A DNA stretch of 64,000 nucleotides from Reticulitermes speratus (GCA_021186555.1 JAJKFL010000012.1:20471711-20535710); one strand, 5' to 3'. Positions 10,776 through 21,129 are shown, counted from the first letter of the stretch. Notes: generated by a model from the sequence alone, not told the origin. Made by a program: numbers and translations.

Positions 10776-11071
10776 TTCAATTTATTTTACACCAACTAAT
10801 GCACACGTAAAACCACTTTTTTGTAGTTTTTATTGTAAAATGTACCCCTACACGTGTTTCGATCCTCGGATCATCGTCAGGGTTTTTTTTAAAAAAAAAG
10901 CCACTATCACTTCAACTGCATATTTTGAAGTTGAAGTGATAGTGGCTTTTTTTTAAAAAAAAAACCCTGACGATGATCCGAGGATCGAAACACGTGTAGG
11001 GGTACATTTTACAATAAAAACTACAAAAAAGTGGTTTTACGTGTGCATTAGTTGGTGTAAAATAAATTGAA
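10776..11071. repeat. Near-perfect 296-bp palindrome with a hammerhead-like motif in both arms
   Basis: The left arm 10776-10915 and right arm 10931-11071 are almost exact inverses around a 15-base loop. They differ mainly by one base in the T/A run. Each arm has the motif (minus 10843-10883, plus 10965-11004): CTGACGA, T, stem GATC...GATC, GAAA, CACGTGT, A, GGGG. The GAAA box is intact here. Stem I is weak because poly-A replaces most of its 5' strand. Such identity between arms implies a recent event or ongoing gene conversion. Confidence 0.9.
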
Positions 11072-11104
11072 TTAGTGAAAATGCACGGTGACAGTAATAT
11101 AAAA

Positions 11105-11262
11105 AAAATATATCTAATAATGTTGGTGATAGGGACAGGTGATGGGCTCTTGTGAGTGCGGTAATGAACCTTCGGGTTCCACAAAACGCGGGGAATTTCT
11201 TGACTAGCTGACGACCTGCTAGCTTCTCAAGAAGGACTCTGTTCCATGGAGTTAGTTAACAC
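11105..11262 (+). mobile_element. LINE 3' end fragment
   Basis: The last codons and 3' UTR of the main LINE family. GGTTCCACAAAACGCGGGGA and TTCTTGACTAGCTGACGACC match the ends at 9940, 23730 and 24720 (plus) and 19440, 22490 and 49080 (minus). Confidence 0.75.
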
Positions 11263-11600
11263 TGTTGGTGGGAATAATCATTTTATAATCCAGCGTACGT
11301 CTATACTAACCTTTTAAATTGAAGTATCAAACAATTTTTTCCGAATATGATCAGTGTCTACAGCTCGTAACAGAGCTGCGGTCCCCTACGTGAAGCTCTT
11401 GCTGATCTAGAAGTGTCACGAAACTGTTGCAGTCTGCAGTTAGATGCACCGTAAAAAGGTTCTTCTGTTGTCATGCCTTCGTCAGCTTACGAGAAGCACC
11501 CTAGTTTAAAAAACGAGGTTTTGTTTGCAGAGTCATGGCCGTATAACCATTACGTAGGATGTGGAAAACATAACTCTCGAAAATTTTCAATTACGCTGGT
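11263..11600. other. No recognised feature
   Basis: Unassigned; may include part of the R repeat that starts near 11600. Confidence 0.35.
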
Positions 11601-11604
11601 TTTT

Positions 11605-12072
11605 ATGTGCGTTCTCATACATAGCGAAAAGCGCATATTAGCTTTGTCGTGCCTGTCCATCCCTCTGTCTGTCGTCTGTCTGTCCACATGTATCAGCGCG
11701 GCTCCCACTGGCTGGATTTTCGTGATATTTGATATTGGTCACTTTTACGAAAATCTGTCGCGAAACTCTGTCGAGAAAATCCAAATTTGGTTAAAATCGG
11801 ACTGCTATATCGGGCACTTTACATGAAGACCTAAGTACGTACATATTGCTGACAGTAGTACGTACAGGTTATTTTGTAGCTCGACAGGAGTGCTAAGGGA
11901 ACCCATTCTTGCGTTTCCATGACAACACTCAATGGTCTTATATTACTGACAGCTACGTGTAGGTTTAACAACAAATCAAAGGGAACGCATTGTTGCGTTT
12001 TTCAGCAACAATGGTTACGTGAACGCGCCACAATGTTACGTTATACGTACATTGCCTGTCTTTTTTAAATTT
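11605..12072 (-). repeat. R-family interspersed repeat
   Basis: R is defined here by AGCGAAAAGC, TTAGCTTTGTCGTGCCTGTC, then CACTGGCTGGATTTTCGTGA, GAAAATCCAAATTTGGTTAA, CTTTACATGAAGACCTAAGT, then ACGCATTGTTGCGTTT, and an end at ATGTTACGTTATACGTACAT. I call strand relative to the 50.6-kb copy as plus. It has no ORF and looks non-autonomous. Confidence 0.75.
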
Positions 12073-13005
12073 CAATCCTTTTTTTAATGCGGTGTTCGTC
12101 GCAAACAACCATTGCAAATGAGTCAAAAGTTCACCCCATTAACTAACCATACAGCGTTACGGTTGGTGGTAGCAATAGAATTGGTACCTTTGTCTTGGAA
12201 GAAGTGTGAGCTATGTGAATAGAAATCTTTCTGCGGCCGGGATAAAAATTATGTAAATATCTGCACACTATCCAATTTTTGTGCCTTCTTTGCCTTCGAT
12301 ACACAAATTGAATACATTTTCGCCCTGCCGAATTCTTCTTGTACCAAATTAAGTGTGGTAGTTCTATATTGAAACTTATATGACGAATTTAATATCGACT
12401 GTATTTGTTTGGGACATCCCATTGTGTGTGTTACAAACCAATGAAGGGGCAGCTTCTCCATAAGGGCTGCAGGATTGCAGTCCTACAAGAAATTTTGAGA
12501 AAGATTAAACTAATATCTGATTAAATGTTTTCGCTAGGAGATACTACATTCTTTAAAATAATATGAATGAAATAATTTTAAATTCAGATACTCGCGACGG
12601 ACTCTTAAGCGCTGCGAAGAACAGAAAAGCGAGCGGACTGTGCCCTACCCAGACTGTGCGGTGGGTCAGCACAGCTAAGGCGAGTGCTGGTAAAGACAGC
12701 GAGCTACCTCGCGGTCCCGGCTGTAGGCTATGCATCCCAGAGAGTTTGAAGGACATCGTATATGTTTACCTTTTCTAACATTGCAAATGCTGGCATTTTG
12801 ATAACTATTTTTACCTAGCTGTTTTCAAAGCCATATTTTTGAATGTTTTAATTTTAAGATAAACGTGAACAAGAACAGTGTGAAGTATTTTCAGAACACC
12901 ATTTTTTCGCAATAAGCTCTCGCCGAGAAGAATGAGATTAAAAATTTATTTCGTGTAACACCCGATTTAGTTATTTCTCAGTCGTCATTAACGCAGAATA
13001 CAAAC
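12073..13005. other. No recognised gene; a locally GC-rich patch at 12590-12750
   Basis: The patch has short ORFs on both strands with no recognisable domain. Nothing else stands out. Confidence 0.35.
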
Positions 13006-13017
13006 ATATGTGAGACG

Positions 13018-13075
13018 TAATCTGTGGTCTTTTGGGTGATTACACGGCGTCGTGTGGAAGCCTGAAATCAAGGAT
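13018..13075. repeat. Deleted copy of FB foldback
   Basis: TAATCTGTGGTCTTTTGGGT joined to CGTCGTGTGGAAGCCTGAAA. One arm and most of the interior are lost. Confidence 0.6.
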
Positions 13076-13620
13076 ATGTGAGACGGTTTAACCCTTCTTT
13101 GTACGCTAAACATAAGTGGTTGAGTGGCTGTGCTGAAAGAAACGCTCTATTAAGCCCTTCTGATTAATCATATAACAACCTAGCCCCAGACATACCATAA
13201 GAAAGTCTCACGAGCCGCCACTGCTGCTTGGTGAATGTCGACTTTCATTAAAATCTACCAGTTATAAAGTCGTGAGTATAACACGCATACAACATTTGAC
13301 GCCCTAAGAGACTGCTTTGGAAACTAGAGCAACAATAGGTCGTTCAATCTACTCACCTCGGCCATGCACCAGCTGTCTGACGCAGTTAGAAATCCACTTC
13401 TTGTGCAATATCCTTTACTTTACAGTGCCTGCGTAGTGTCAGATTACACTGAATTACCAGCTGCAAGATTAATTCTGATCACAGTGAACGAATTCACTAA
13501 TAGGAAAGTCTACAGCGGTCTTCCTCAATAAACCTTCATTTGCTTCCATCCGGTACAACCGACACGTATCCAAGTGGAACAGTGAGCTGCGGTCTATAGC
13601 AGCTATCAATCTCGTCAGTA
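13076..13620. other. No recognised feature
   Basis: Unassigned sequence. Confidence 0.35.
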
Positions 13621-13625
13621 ATAAA

Positions 13626-13925
13626 ATGTATATCCATCGTGTGAGAAATGAAGAAGTATTACACAGAGTCAAGGAGGAGAGGAATATCCTACATACAATA
13701 AAAAGAAGAAAGGCTAACTGGATTGGCCACATCTTGCGCAGAAACTGCCTTCTGAAACACGTGATTGAAGGAAAGTTAGAAGGAAGGAGAGAAATGACAG
13801 GAAGACGAGGGAGAAGACGTAAGCAGCTGCTGGATGACCTTAAGGAAAAGAGAAGGTACTGGAAATTGAAAGAGGAAGCACTAGATCGCACCCTGTGGAG
13901 ATCTCGCTTTGGAAGAGGCTACGGA
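13626..13925 (+). pseudogene. Second LINE family, ORF C-terminal piece
   Basis: An open stretch reading KRRKANWIGHILRRNCLLKH, then VIEGKLEGRREMTGRRGRRR, KQLLDDLKEKRRYWKLKEEA and RTLWRSRFGRGYGPVVR. This is the familiar C-terminal tail of insect non-LTR retrotransposon ORF2. It is 5' truncated. At 13925-13935 the expected end (as at 50340: GTAAGACAGACTGCAGAATG) is replaced by SINE C sequence. Confidence 0.85.
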
Positions 13926-13929
13926 CCTG

Positions 13930-14216
13930 TCGTAAGGCACTGCGCTACAAACCGGAACGTAGCGGGTTCGATTCCCGATGGTGTCTCTGGAATTTTTCAC
14001 TAACATAATCGTTTCGGTCGCACTGTGGCCCTGGGGTCGACTCAGCCTCTAACAGAAATGAGTACCGGGAATCTTTCCTGGGGGTAAAGGCGGCCGGTGC
14101 GTAGGGCTGACAACCTTACCACCTTCATGTGCCGATTGTCTAAAAACCTGGGAGCCTCGACCTCCTGGAGCCCTAAGGGCCTTCCTAGGCCTGTATGGGA
14201 CTGCTTTACCTTACCA
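13930..14216 (+). mobile_element. SINE C, 5' truncated
   Basis: Starts within the tRNA-like head (GGCACTGCGCTACAAACCGG), with B box GGGTTCGATTCCC. It then follows the body of the 25.8-kb copy (GGCCCTGGGGTCGACTCAGC, GGTGCGTAGGGCTGACAACC) to GGACTGCTTTACCTTACC. Confidence 0.85.
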
Positions 14217-14470
14217 GCGTGTATTCAGCACCCACAGCGCATCAGAAGGATCTCGCGGCCTACGTTTAAGTCGCGACCCTGGGTTTGGGAATCCCTGACC
14301 TATACCATGAAGAAGAAGAAGAAGAAGAAGAAGACGAACAAAAAGAAGGATAAGAACAAGATGGAGAAGAAGGAGAAGAATTTTTTATTCATGTCCGAAC
14401 GTTTGTGACAAAGGTGTGCCATTGAACTGACGCATGTTTAAGATAGTCCATCGTTTGGTTTTTGTTAAAC
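14217..14470. other. Unassigned, with an (AAG)n microsatellite at 14309-14334
   Basis: The lysine-rich open frame here is only the triplet repeat. Confidence 0.6.
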
Positions 14471-14471
14471 A

Positions 14472-15870
14472 CGACGTTTTTGGAGTTCACTCGGCTTCTG
14501 TCGTCATATAGATGCATGAATCCTAGTATGTTTGGCGTCTTTAGACGGAGTCAATCTCTGTCCCCGGTCAGAGATTCTGAGTCCACTTCACTTAACAGCT
14601 GAGGGTCAGTCAGTGTCTTGGTACAGGGCCACTTTATGGGCTCATGGTCGTATTTCAAAGTCGCACGTGTTACCATCACAGTCTTTGCTCTCATGGGGCG
14701 TCTTCCCTGATGAGAGGACATATCTATCACATGTCTGATATCTTTCACCTTGTTCGCTGTATGTGTTTACGTAGTAACTTATTCAATGTATCATAATATT
14801 TACAAACATGCATAAAGACTTGAGTCATTCCTGGCCTTGTGAGGCAGATTGTGCCTTATTCTTAGCCTTTGCTGTAACGGCAGCTTAATCACTTGAACGG
14901 TAGGAAGCCTGACCGCCGCCAAGCTTAAGCCTTTCGCATTTCACCACGCTTTTTTATTTTGGTTCTCTTACGTGTACTCCAGTTTCTAAACAAAGCTGTC
15001 ACAGAAGCCGTTCTGGATACGGTGCAGTGACACTGCGGCATCCATAAAAATGAACTGTAAGGATCGGTGGGCTGGTCGGAAGTACTGACCAACCACTTTC
15101 GTTAAATGAAGAATGTCATTACATCACGGTCAGAGTTGCAACACAAGCCGACTGGCTCCGACTCCGAACACTTTCTCCTCCACGATGGAGAGAAAATAAG
15201 GCGGGGACGGTTCGTGAGACTTCAGCGGGCTCTTTGGGCATTCAGCGCGGAGGCAGGCAGCCAATGAGGAATTTGGCCTAACAAGCGGATCGAGTTGATT
15301 ATTTCACGAGTATCATAACGTCGACTCATCTGCATCAGTCAGTTAGGACCGTCGACGCACTGAAACTGTTATGTGTTGCCAGTTGTACGCGTATTGCAGA
15401 ACACGCAATTAAGAACATAGTCTTCTGGTTTGTGACACTGCATAATTTCATAGGCGCTTTATCCAGAAGGCCACAATATTAAGTTTCACCTCCGTGAAAT
15501 ACATCTCACTTGGAAAGCACGTTTTTACAATTCGAGTTTTATTGTTTTGTTTATGGTGTCTCACTGGCCGGGATTGTCGTATCCCTTTTCCCAGTTGTTT
15601 GCAGGAAGAGTATAGAATGAAAGCAAAATGTTGGGGGGGGGGGGGGGGGTGTTCTGTCCAACCGTCTAGCTGCTATCTGGACGACCATGGTTCATTTCCG
15701 CCAAGGAGAAGGATCTTTCTTTTCACCGCCATAACGAGGCCGGCTGATAAAGGGCGCCTTCCCCGCAGGTACAGTATCGCAAAGGGTGTACTTCGCGATG
15801 CAATACAGTCTTTAGGTAAGACATTCTTTGCTTTTAAAGTATACGGTTTCATGATACACGAGTAAATGTA
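14472..15870. other. No recognised gene
   Basis: 14472-14510 has a decayed hammerhead-like relic on the minus strand. 15170-15400 is less AT-rich, with CAGCCAATGAGGAATTTGGC and a TCAGT element at about 15337, which could be promoter-like, but no ORF follows. There is a G run at 15632-15648. Confidence 0.35.
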
Positions 15871-15874
15871 ATTC

Positions 15875-16740
15875 CATTTACGCCCATAAGCGGAAATACT
15901 TCCTTCCCTGCTCCAGTTTTGATGAATCTTACAAACACTGAACAGCATTATGTGCCGATCTCTTATTTCGAATTTAGATCTGAAAATAAATGTGGATAGT
16001 ACGGATTGAAATTTATTTACGCCATAAGTAAAGTATGGCTTTGGGCTATGCCACGGCTCAGGCGGTTAGTTGTCGGCCTCTCACCGCGGAGTCCCGTTTT
16101 CAATCCCGAGTCAGTCCATGTGGGAATTGTGGTGGACAAAGTGGCACTGGGACAAGGTTTTTCCCGAGTACTTCTGTTTTCCCCTGTCGATTTCATTCCA
16201 CCGGTGCTCCATTACAAGGAAAAACAAAACAACTAATGATCTTAATCACAGGGTTGTAAAAAAAAGCCTCAAGGCGGCGTGCGTCCGTAGCATCTGCTGC
16301 GGGGCCCTTCACCACAAAAAGAAAAAGGCTTTCACTGTGTCGATTTGCATGAAACTCAAGTCACTCAGTAAGTTTTTGTGGACATCTTTACCGAGCCTTA
16401 TTCAAATCGGATGGAAAATGTAGAAAACGGGGGCAAATTTTTGTTTACTCCCCGTAAGTAAAGTATGGCTCTCACTGCACGGATCTTCACGAAACTACCA
16501 TTTTCTGAACGGCATTATGTGGAGATCTGCTCTACCGAATTTAGCCCAATCGGTCAAGAAATGTGGGAATTACGGGTAGACATTTATTTACGCCCTTAAG
16601 TAAAGTATGTCTGTCACTGAACCGATTTTCACCAAACGTAAGCTTGTTTGGGGAGCTTTTGTAAAGAATTCCTATACCGAATTTTATGAAAATCCGACAG
16701 ACGGTTTAGTCACTGATACTAGATCACGGACAGACGGAAG
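15875..16740. repeat. Tandem repeat of about 150-165-bp units, split by SINE B
   Basis: The phrase TTTACGCC-TAAGTAAAGTATG recurs at about 16017, 16447 and 16590. Between copies is AACTACCATTTTCTGAACGGCATTATGTGG-like text (also AACACTGAACAGCATTATGT at 15935). A SINE B lies in the second unit at 16035-16320, immediately after its TAAGTAAAGTATGGCT. The end at 16690-16760 has GACAGACGG-type text reminiscent of R. Confidence 0.65.
16035..16320 (+). mobile_element. SINE B
   Basis: The tRNA-like head has ATGCCACGGCTCAGGCGGTT (A box) and a decayed B box (TTTTCAATCCC). The body has GGCACTGGGACAAGG and CCGGTGCTCCATTACAAGG. The tail is GTAGCATCTGCTGCGGGGCC. Full length relative to the 54.8-kb copy. Confidence 0.85.
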
Positions 16741-16764
16741 TACGGACGTGATCTCCACATAAGA

Positions 16765-17203
16765 CACTCTTCTTTACTTCGTAAAGAACGCCTAAAAGCC
16801 GGAGGTGCAAGGCGCTGACCACTCGCTTCCGTATAGTGCCAAGGTTCACGGAGCTTTGCCTCCACGGAGTAGTGCTAGATACAGGGAAAGATCGTTTTTC
16901 ACGTCACTTGACACGTAAGGAGCCACGATATCACAGATGATAAAGTGATTAGCGTGGGTCTTTTGGGATTTTTTACTTCGGTCATGCCTTACAAATGTTA
17001 TTGGTACTCATGTTGCCTGTTGTCTAATGGATTCATAGCGTGCGTCGCGACGCGTGCTGTTTATTTTCGGTTTCGGAATAACGCACTTTCCGTACATCAG
17101 CACCACCTTCTGCTTCTGTTACACAGTGCCAATAATCCGAGATCGCCGTATTGTGTCAACATTAATCGGAGCAAATGTAACTGTAGCTATCTGTAACAGC
17201 GTG
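16765..17203. other. No recognised feature
   Basis: Unassigned sequence. Confidence 0.35.
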
Positions 17204-17621
17204 AGGCTCAAGTAGACGGCGCGTGGCTCGGCTCGTTTAACGTCATAACTGACGTCATTGACAATGAATCGTATTCAAACGCGCCATGTTTCCGACCTGG
17301 CGCGGCGCGGCTTGTGATTGGGCGAGCGAGGCTCGTTGGATCGCCGCAGAAGCGGTTTTTTCACGATCCTCAAAGGGACTCGGCGCGGGCAGCTGTTGCG
17401 GCTACACGGGGCTTGCAGCCTACGCGCCAAGCCAGTCGCAGGAGAACAAAACGACACGTTATTTCACAAGCCAAGCCGAACCTACCCGAGCAAGGCCGCT
17501 GGTCCGCCATTTGCCGAGCTGCGCCGCGCCGTGTAGCCAGATTGTCTTTTCTGTTCCGATCTGTTGGCCGAGCAAGTGACGTCACGTCACTCGACAAGCC
17601 GCGCGCCGTCTACTCCCGGCT
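17204..17621 (+). mobile_element. PIF/Harbinger-like MITE, copy 1
   Basis: A GC-rich copy of the same element as 17692-18234. The right end is CCGTCTACTCCCGGCT followed by TTA. The left end is diverged (AGGCTCAAGTAGACGG) and has no matching TTA. It shares long stretches with copy 2, including GACGTCA motifs near both ends and GAGCAAGGCCGCTGGTCCGC. It lacks the insert of copy 2 that carries the MADF-like start. Confidence 0.75.
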
Positions 17622-17691
17622 TTAGAGGATAAAAAGCCTGGAAAAACACCGTAGCTTGACTCACGACACGAGCGGCGAAAACAGAATGTTA

Positions 17692-18234
17692 AGCCGGGAT
17701 TAGACGGCGCGTGGCTCGGCTCGTTTTACGTCATAACTGACGTCATTGACAAAGAATCGTATTCAAAAGCGCCGTGTAACCGGCCTGGCGCGGCGCGGCA
17801 TGCGATTGGTGGAGCGAGGCTCGTTGGATCGCCTCAGAAGCGGTTTTTTCACGATCCTCAAAGGGACTCGGCGCGGACAGCTTTAGCGGCTACACGGCGC
17901 TTGCAGTGTACGCGCCAAGCCAGTCTCGTCCAAGCCTGTATACACTTAGGTCTGGTCTTTGTTTTCTGCTGTCGGGGTGCGCGAAGAGTGAAACTTTCTG
18001 TCCCACAATTGGTATTGGCTAGAATGGAGTGGTCAAACGAGGACATTTTTAAGTTCATAGAACAACACGACTTATTCCATAAGCCGAGCCGAACCTACCC
18101 GAGCAAGGCCGCTGGTCCGCCATTTGCCGAGCTGCGCCGCGTCGTGTAGCCGGATTGTTTTTTCTGTTCCGATCTGTTGGCCGAGCAAGTGACGTCACGT
18201 CACTGGACGAGCCACGCGCCGTCTAATCCCGGCT
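17692..18234 (+). mobile_element. PIF/Harbinger-like element, internally deleted, copy 2
   Basis: Perfect 27-base terminal inverted repeats beginning AGCCGGGATTAGACGGCGCG, flanked by TTA on both sides (17689-17691 and 18235-18237). A 3-bp TWA duplication is typical of PIF/Harbinger. At 18024 an ATG opens MEWSNEDIFKFIEQHD, which resembles the start of MADF/Myb-SANT proteins, the second protein of autonomous Harbinger elements. That frame then runs into element sequence shared with copy 1. So this looks like a deletion derivative retaining the 5' end of the accessory gene. Confidence 0.8.
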
Positions 18235-18529
18235 TTACCTTTAGCTATAGGACTTAGTGTTGGATGCAGGTATTGTGCTGTGAAAGTAAAGAAAATTCAC
18301 CGTATAACACGCCATGAAGGCACGGGACGGAAGGAGGAATGCTGCAATATATCTGACAGATAAATCTATATCGCCCACTTGCTGCCGCAATACCTTAATA
18401 TTATCTTCCACTTTCTTCTTATTTTCCAAGAAGCTCCCCTCAAGAAGCTCTCTGTGACGCCATACAGTTTGGTAGATAAGCAACAATGTTATGGAGGAAC
18501 CTGCTGCCTCCTTCGCGTAAGTCGCCAAA

Positions 18530-18935
18530 AGCGCCTATAGCTTCGTCGTATCTGCCCGCCCGTCTCTTTGTCCTCACTGCCCCCACTGGAAGGATTTCGT
18601 GAAATTTAATATTTGGGATTTTTAAGAAAATCGGGGGAAAATCCAAGTTTGGTTAAAATCGGTCTACACTATCAGGCACTTTAAATGAAGACCTAAGTAG
18701 GCTACATTTATACTGGTGAGAACATTACGAAATACTCTGCTCGACAACAGTAGAAAAGGAAACAATTGTTGCGTTTCCATGGCAACACTGAACAATTTTT
18801 ATTACTAACAGCTACATGTAGGTCAACAGCAATACAAAAGGGATGTATTGTTGTGTTTCCATGGCAACGGTGGTTACGCGAATCCACTCCTATATTACGT
18901 TATACATTACCTATCTTTTTTCGGGGTAGAAGAAC
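18530..18935 (-). repeat. R-family repeat
   Basis: AGTCGCCAAAAGCGCCTATA, CTGGAAGGATTTCGTGAAAT, CAAGTTTGGTTAAAATCGGT, CTTTAAATGAAGACCTAAGT, then TTGTGTTTCCATGGCAACGG and ACGTTATACATTACC. Confidence 0.7.
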
Positions 18936-19424
18936 CCAAAGTTACAGGCAGCGCTGAAACACATCTGCGGAACTAAATGGCCTAATTTTGCAGAAGATAG
19001 TCTTAAAGTCTCACCGGAAGTCTCATGTCATCTCCTGTATTTTTTTCCATCGTGAAGCACTTAAGGGCAATCGTTGTACTCTTGTTGTCAGTATGTCATG
19101 TGCGGCCGTTGAACTAACAATTTGTCTATAAATAAAACTTTATCTCAGCTGCAATTTGTAATGCTATTTTGCCAAATGATTCACGTGCGGCGAGTCCCAT
19201 GATATTTTACAGTGCTTGACATTGTAGTGAGTTATGCTCTGTAAACACGGACGCGGAAATTTTCGATGCCGGTTGCTTATGCAACCAATATGCTCTAAGA
19301 TTATTACTGTAGAGAACAAATTCGGTTTGTTCTCGTAAAGTATCGATACTAACGGATATACATTTTGTCCAACGTCATGCTCGTCATAACTAACTAACTA
19401 ATTAACTAACTGACTGACTGACTT
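18936..19424. other. No recognised feature
   Basis: Unassigned; short (TAAC)n-like stretch at about 19390-19420. Confidence 0.4.
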
Positions 19425-19505
19425 CATGGATCAGAGGTCTTCCTAAAAAGCTAACCGGTCCTCAGCTAGTCAAGAAATTCCTCGCATTTTACGGGACCTG
19501 AATAT
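19425..19505 (-). mobile_element. LINE 3' end fragment
   Basis: The inverse of the main LINE 3' UTR (CAGCTAGTCAAGAAATTCCT, CGCATTTTACGGGACC). Confidence 0.7.
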
Positions 19506-19580
19506 TCATCATCGCACTGTTTATAAAACACCGACGAAATGCACTTCACTTTACCACTTTATTATACGAGTATTTCAATA

Positions 19581-19630
19581 GACCCCTACATATGTTTCGG
19601 TTTATGCAAAAACCATCATCATGGGGTTCA
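19581..19630 (-). ncRNA. Hammerhead-like motif 3' of the Penelope-like ORF
   Basis: Minus strand: stem I strand GAACCCC, box ATGATGA (expected CTGATGA), T, stem GGTTT with loop TTGCAT and AAACC, intact GAAA, ACATATGT (self-complementary stem III), A, then GGGGTC pairing back to ACCCC. It lies about 410 bases past the end of the RT/GIY-YIG ORF on the same strand. Hammerhead ribozymes are known in Penelope-like terminal repeats. Two deviations (first core base, extra T) make activity doubtful. Confidence 0.55.
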
Positions 19631-20040
19631 AAACTACATGCATTTACATCCAGTGGTATTTCTGTCCTTATTGTTGTGCAATATCTTAGTGTTCAATTGC
19701 CATTCACTTATAAAATCAGTTTAAAATCAGAGTTTTTTTTAGAAAACGTATATAGACGCACCAAGTATAAAATCGCTGAGAATTAGTTAAAATTCGTGTC
19801 GAACAGGTAAAATGTAAAATGGTAAAATGCAGCAGTACGGATCACTGTGTTACATCTGGTTATTATTTGTTCTTGGTTTTGTATGTCCTGTAAGATAATG
19901 AGTAAGTGTCAGTACTATAATATTCGGATATTAACGTTTATATAATTTTGTAAGTTGACACTTTTGATTCGAATGACATATCTGCTGTTGTCTGTTGTCT
20001 ATTTCTTGTTGTGGTGTGTACTGTCGGGCTGTCTATGTAG

Positions 20041-21062
20041 TTAGTGTTTATATAGCTGTGTGGGGTTTGGCGCATGCGTATTAAGTGAGGCTGGTGGGAT
20101 GATAATCCGAACTAACGGGGTTTCTTTGCCTGGGTTTTGTTCGTTAATAAGTAGGCCTTGGTGGTGGTGTATTTGTATATAGAAATTTTCTGTTGCATTC
20201 ATACGCCATCCTTTCTTACATATTTTAAGAAGCTCCATGCTGTTCTGTATAGGAACATATTCGTGTTTGTTATTTAGAATGTGTAGTGCTTATGCTGATT
20301 TAGGATCATTTGTTTTTATATATCTGCAATGTTCTATGAAGCGTGTCTTTAGGCTGCGTCCAGTTTGTCCTATGTACCGTTTATTGCAAGTGTTGCATTT
20401 TATACTGTATATTCCACTATTTGTGTATTTGTCGTTGTTTCTTATGTGGGTTTTTAGAAGGTTTTGTGTTGTATTTCTTACGCGGTATGTGATGTTTAGT
20501 TTTGTGTTTCTGAAAATGTTAGTAACTTTTCTTATTATGGGATTGTGGTATTCAAATGGTACCCAGTTTTGGTTGTTGTTTTGTGTTTGTGTATTAGATG
20601 TTTTGTTGCTATTCTTGTTTATAATTTGTTTATTTAGTCTTTCGATAATCGAAATTGGGTATCCATTATGTTTAGCTATTTGGATGATGGTGTTCATTTC
20701 CTGGTGTTTTTGTTTTGGCGATAATGGTAGCTGGTGTAATCTGTTTAGCAAGAATCTATATGCTGAATTTTGTGTTTCAGTGGGTGGTTCGATTTGTAAT
20801 GTATCTGTTGCTTTGAAATGTAGATCCTGATGTACTTTATTCATGTAGTTAGAGATATCATTGGCATTATTATGGTTATTATCAAAGATTAGTAAGATTT
20901 CATCTACATATCTATTATAGAATTAATCTTGTTACTATCTAGGGCGTTCTTTGTAATGTGTTGTTCGTAGTTTTGTAAGAATATTTCAGCAATTAATCCT
21001 GATATGGATGAGCCCATTGCGACACTTTTACAAGGTTGATAAAATTTACTGTTGAACTGACA
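20041..21062 (-). pseudogene. Penelope-like retroelement: RT C-terminal part plus GIY-YIG endonuclease, broken
   Basis: Read on the minus strand from about 21062. FNSKFYQPCKSVAMGSS is an RT motif. A one-base frameshift falls near 20925, then FYNRYVDEILLIFD (the RT active-site box, normally YVDD). A linker follows, then the endonuclease: GIYSIKCNTCNKRYIGQTGR, RFIEHC. An in-frame TAA at 20292-20290 falls where a Tyr would be expected (SA*ALHILNNKHEY), after which the same frame runs to a stop at 20041. Order RT then C-terminal GIY-YIG defines Penelope-like elements. The N-terminal half of RT is missing (5' truncation at about 21062). Confidence 0.92.
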
Positions 21063-21129
21063 GTAAATTTTAATTCAAATTTTTAAATGCTGTTTTCTCC
21101 GAATTATTGTTGCAATTAAACGGGAAGCT

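Noticed and set aside
14309-14395. Lysine-rich ORF
   Set aside because: Product of the (AAG)n microsatellite.
15170-15400. Promoter with CCAAT and TCAGT initiator
   Set aside because: Short motifs that occur by chance; no ORF or exon follows.
20237-20830. 197-codon open frame on the plus strand
   Set aside because: It is antisense to the Penelope-like RT/GIY-YIG frame, which has clear motifs; the plus frame is a hydrophobic shadow.
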